Assembly (NCBI RefSeq): GCF_947241705.1
Contig: NC_079256.1
Coordinates: 1 to 64,000 of the forward strand
DNA: 64,000 bases
Direction of reading: 5' to 3'
Source of the DNA: Saccharomyces mikatae IFO 1815
Taxonomy: Eukaryota > Ascomycota > Saccharomycetes > Saccharomycetales > Saccharomycetaceae
Positions 62,859-64,000 of this stretch are shown piece by piece. The notes under the pieces are model-generated. The model saw nothing but the letters and a program-made list of their open reading frames with translations, made no database searches and had not been told where the DNA came from. Every line of letters begins with the position of its first letter. Position 1 is the stretch's first letter. Made by a program: the position numbers and the translations under genes.

Positions 62859-64000
62859 TCACTTCAACCTGTCGAGCAGTGAATCGCATTGTTTGTGCAA
62901 GTTCTCATCTTCTTGTTTGAGCTGATGCAGTAGGTCACGCACAGTGTCCTGCACTGGAGGTCTGAACATAATGAGAAACTTGAGCGTCTGAAATCCAAGA
63001 GAGCTTCTTGCCGGGTCCAGGCAAATAGGCTTGAGAGCCTCAAGGTGATCACTATGAAGACTGGGCAGCTCACTCATAAGTCTGATGAAGAATCGTCTGT
63101 GTTTGTTTTCAAGAAATGGACCTAGAGACTCGAGAATTTTTAAAGACCATGTTTTGTAGTTGGTTGGTTCTTGGCGTAGTGAAGTTTGAAAGAACCATTC
63201 TTCATTGAGCCATTCGATGATCAGACTTACGCGTTGTTCGAAGTCCTGAATGAAGAAGCTGAGCAGTTGTTCACGAACTAAGTCACTAGCCTCTTGTGTT
63301 GCGATGCCTCTCGTGATCAATCTGATCAGGACGTGTAGCCAGGACGATGAGTCGTCGTCGTCCAGTAGTAGAGGGGAAGAGGGCGAAGTCTTTACCGGGG
63401 TAGTGTCTTGGCGACTGGATAATTCAAAGAGCTTCTTTGTCAGCCTGGTGAGATAATTCAGCTTTTCGTCCTGCGTTAATGAGTCAGGTTCGAACGGCGG
63501 TGCGATTTCCTTCGCGATGGAGCTCGATTCGTTGGCATCACCTGAACTCTCCTGAACAGTTTCCTCCTGTTGCAGCATCTTCTGCATTCCATCATCTTCT
63601 TCAGGTTCCTCTGGGTCCTCCCCTAGTCCTTCTGTTTCTATTTTGATTTTCTTACTATTGGTCGTTGGGTTGCCTTTTCTGACTTCTTCGTTGTAGTTGT
63701 CATCTTCATCTTCATCAGACTTCCTCTTCGAGGACGATGAGGACGGCACAGAATTGACATATGTATTCATCAAGTCCGTGTATCTGGAAGCTACAATGGA
63801 CAGCCCGGTGATCAGTTTTGTAGTGTCCATTTGCAAGATGGCCTCTGTGGACAGCTTGATCAGTATGTCATTGGGCAGTTGGGCTACATCCTGGTTGGAG
63901 TTCGAACTGTTCATCAAGGAGTACACAGACGAGTACGTGTTGCTGATTGGTTTGGGCGAGCTGTTGAAGAAGGTAGTGCCTTGATGTGAAGTCTTGTTGA
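62859..64000 (-). CDS. PTA1: Pta1 subunit of cleavage and polyadenylation factor (partial, C-terminal part)
   Basis: The C-terminal ~380 residues of Pta1 (symplekin homolog, 785 aa in S. cerevisiae); the frame is open to the right edge of the window, so the start lies beyond. Pta1 scaffolds the CPF complex and contacts Ssu72 and Pti1 in mRNA and snoRNA 3'-end formation. Visible are a Ser/Glu/Asp-rich linker with a nuclear-localisation-type KRKSDEDED and SKKIKIE, then an alpha-helical C-terminal domain ending QCDSLLDRLK. A TATATATATATA run at 62827-62842 just past the stop suits 3'-end formation. The methionine-like position at 63926 is a GTG and is not a start. Confidence 0.95.
   Translation of the reverse strand, partial: NKTSHQGTTFFNSSPKPISNTYSSVYSLMNSSNSNQDVAQLPNDILIKLSTEAILQMDTTKLITGLSIVASRYTDLMNTYVNSVPSSSSSKRKSDEDEDDNYNEEVRKGNPTTNSKKIKIETEGLGEDPEEPEEDDGMQKMLQQEETVQESSGDANESSSIAKEIAPPFEPDSLTQDEKLNYLTRLTKKLFELSSRQDTTPVKTSPSSPLLLDDDDSSSWLHVLIRLITRGIATQEASDLVREQLLSFFIQDFEQRVSLIIEWLNEEWFFQTSLRQEPTNYKTWSLKILESLGPFLENKHRRFFIRLMSELPSLHSDHLEALKPICLDPARSSLGFQTLKFLIMFRPPVQDTVRDLLHQLKQEDENLHKQCDSLLDRLK

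Overview
The window is the left end of a Saccharomyces chromosome I: it starts in TG1-3 telomere repeat, runs through an X-type subtelomere, and then enters the chromosome I left-arm core in the familiar order SEO1-FLO9-GDH3-BDH2-BDH1-ECM1-CNE1-GPB2-PEX22-ACS1-FLC2-OAF1-AIM2-GEM1-SPC72-BOL3-BOL1-GCV3-PTA1. Compared from memory with S. cerevisiae, the core proteins are collinear and the same length to within a few residues, but carry several percent amino-acid differences. A close sister species fits best (S. paradoxus is my first guess; a very divergent S. cerevisiae lineage is possible).

Regions. 1-3100: telomere, a CACCAT-type tandem repeat, and an X element interrupted by a small LTR-like insertion. 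3.1-13.8 kb: a subtelomeric oxidoreductase/efflux block: AAD3 (aldo-keto reductase), RDS1 (Zn2Cys6 regulator), a YPL088W-like aldo-keto reductase, a decayed FLR1-like drug exporter, a decayed second RDS1-like gene, ADH7 (NADPH alcohol dehydrogenase with an early stop) and a PAU gene. PAU-ADH7-RDS1-AAD3-telomere is the order I know from the right end of S. cerevisiae chromosome III; here it caps chromosome I-left, with three extra genes between RDS1 and ADH7. 13.8-21.4 kb: a gene graveyard with two delta-type solo LTRs, a fragment of the LTR-like repeat seen in the X element, and one decayed secreted-protein-like locus. 21.4-32.4 kb: SEO1 and a very large FLO9 flocculin (2124 codons). 32.4-35.7 kb: long FLO9/GDH3 spacer. 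35.7-64.0 kb: compact core genes, ending inside PTA1.

How the genes fit together. The most interesting observation is a repeated CGGCCGA element, found as two or three copies in each of three promoter regions: upstream of AAD3, between the YPL088W-like reductase and the FLR1-like exporter, and upstream of ADH7. CGGCCG is the site I remember for Rds1, whose gene lies in the same block. The block therefore looks like a local regulon for detoxifying and exporting reactive aldehydes or drugs, now decaying: ADH7 has a stop at codon 8, the exporter has at least three frameshifts, the second regulator is a relic, and AAD3 has Gln where the catalytic His should be. In the core, several promoters carry readable sites that match gene function: PAC+RRPE before ECM1, CSRE/Abf1/URS1-like sites before ACS1, Gcn4-type TGACTC before GCV3, and a perfect PDRE before BDH2.
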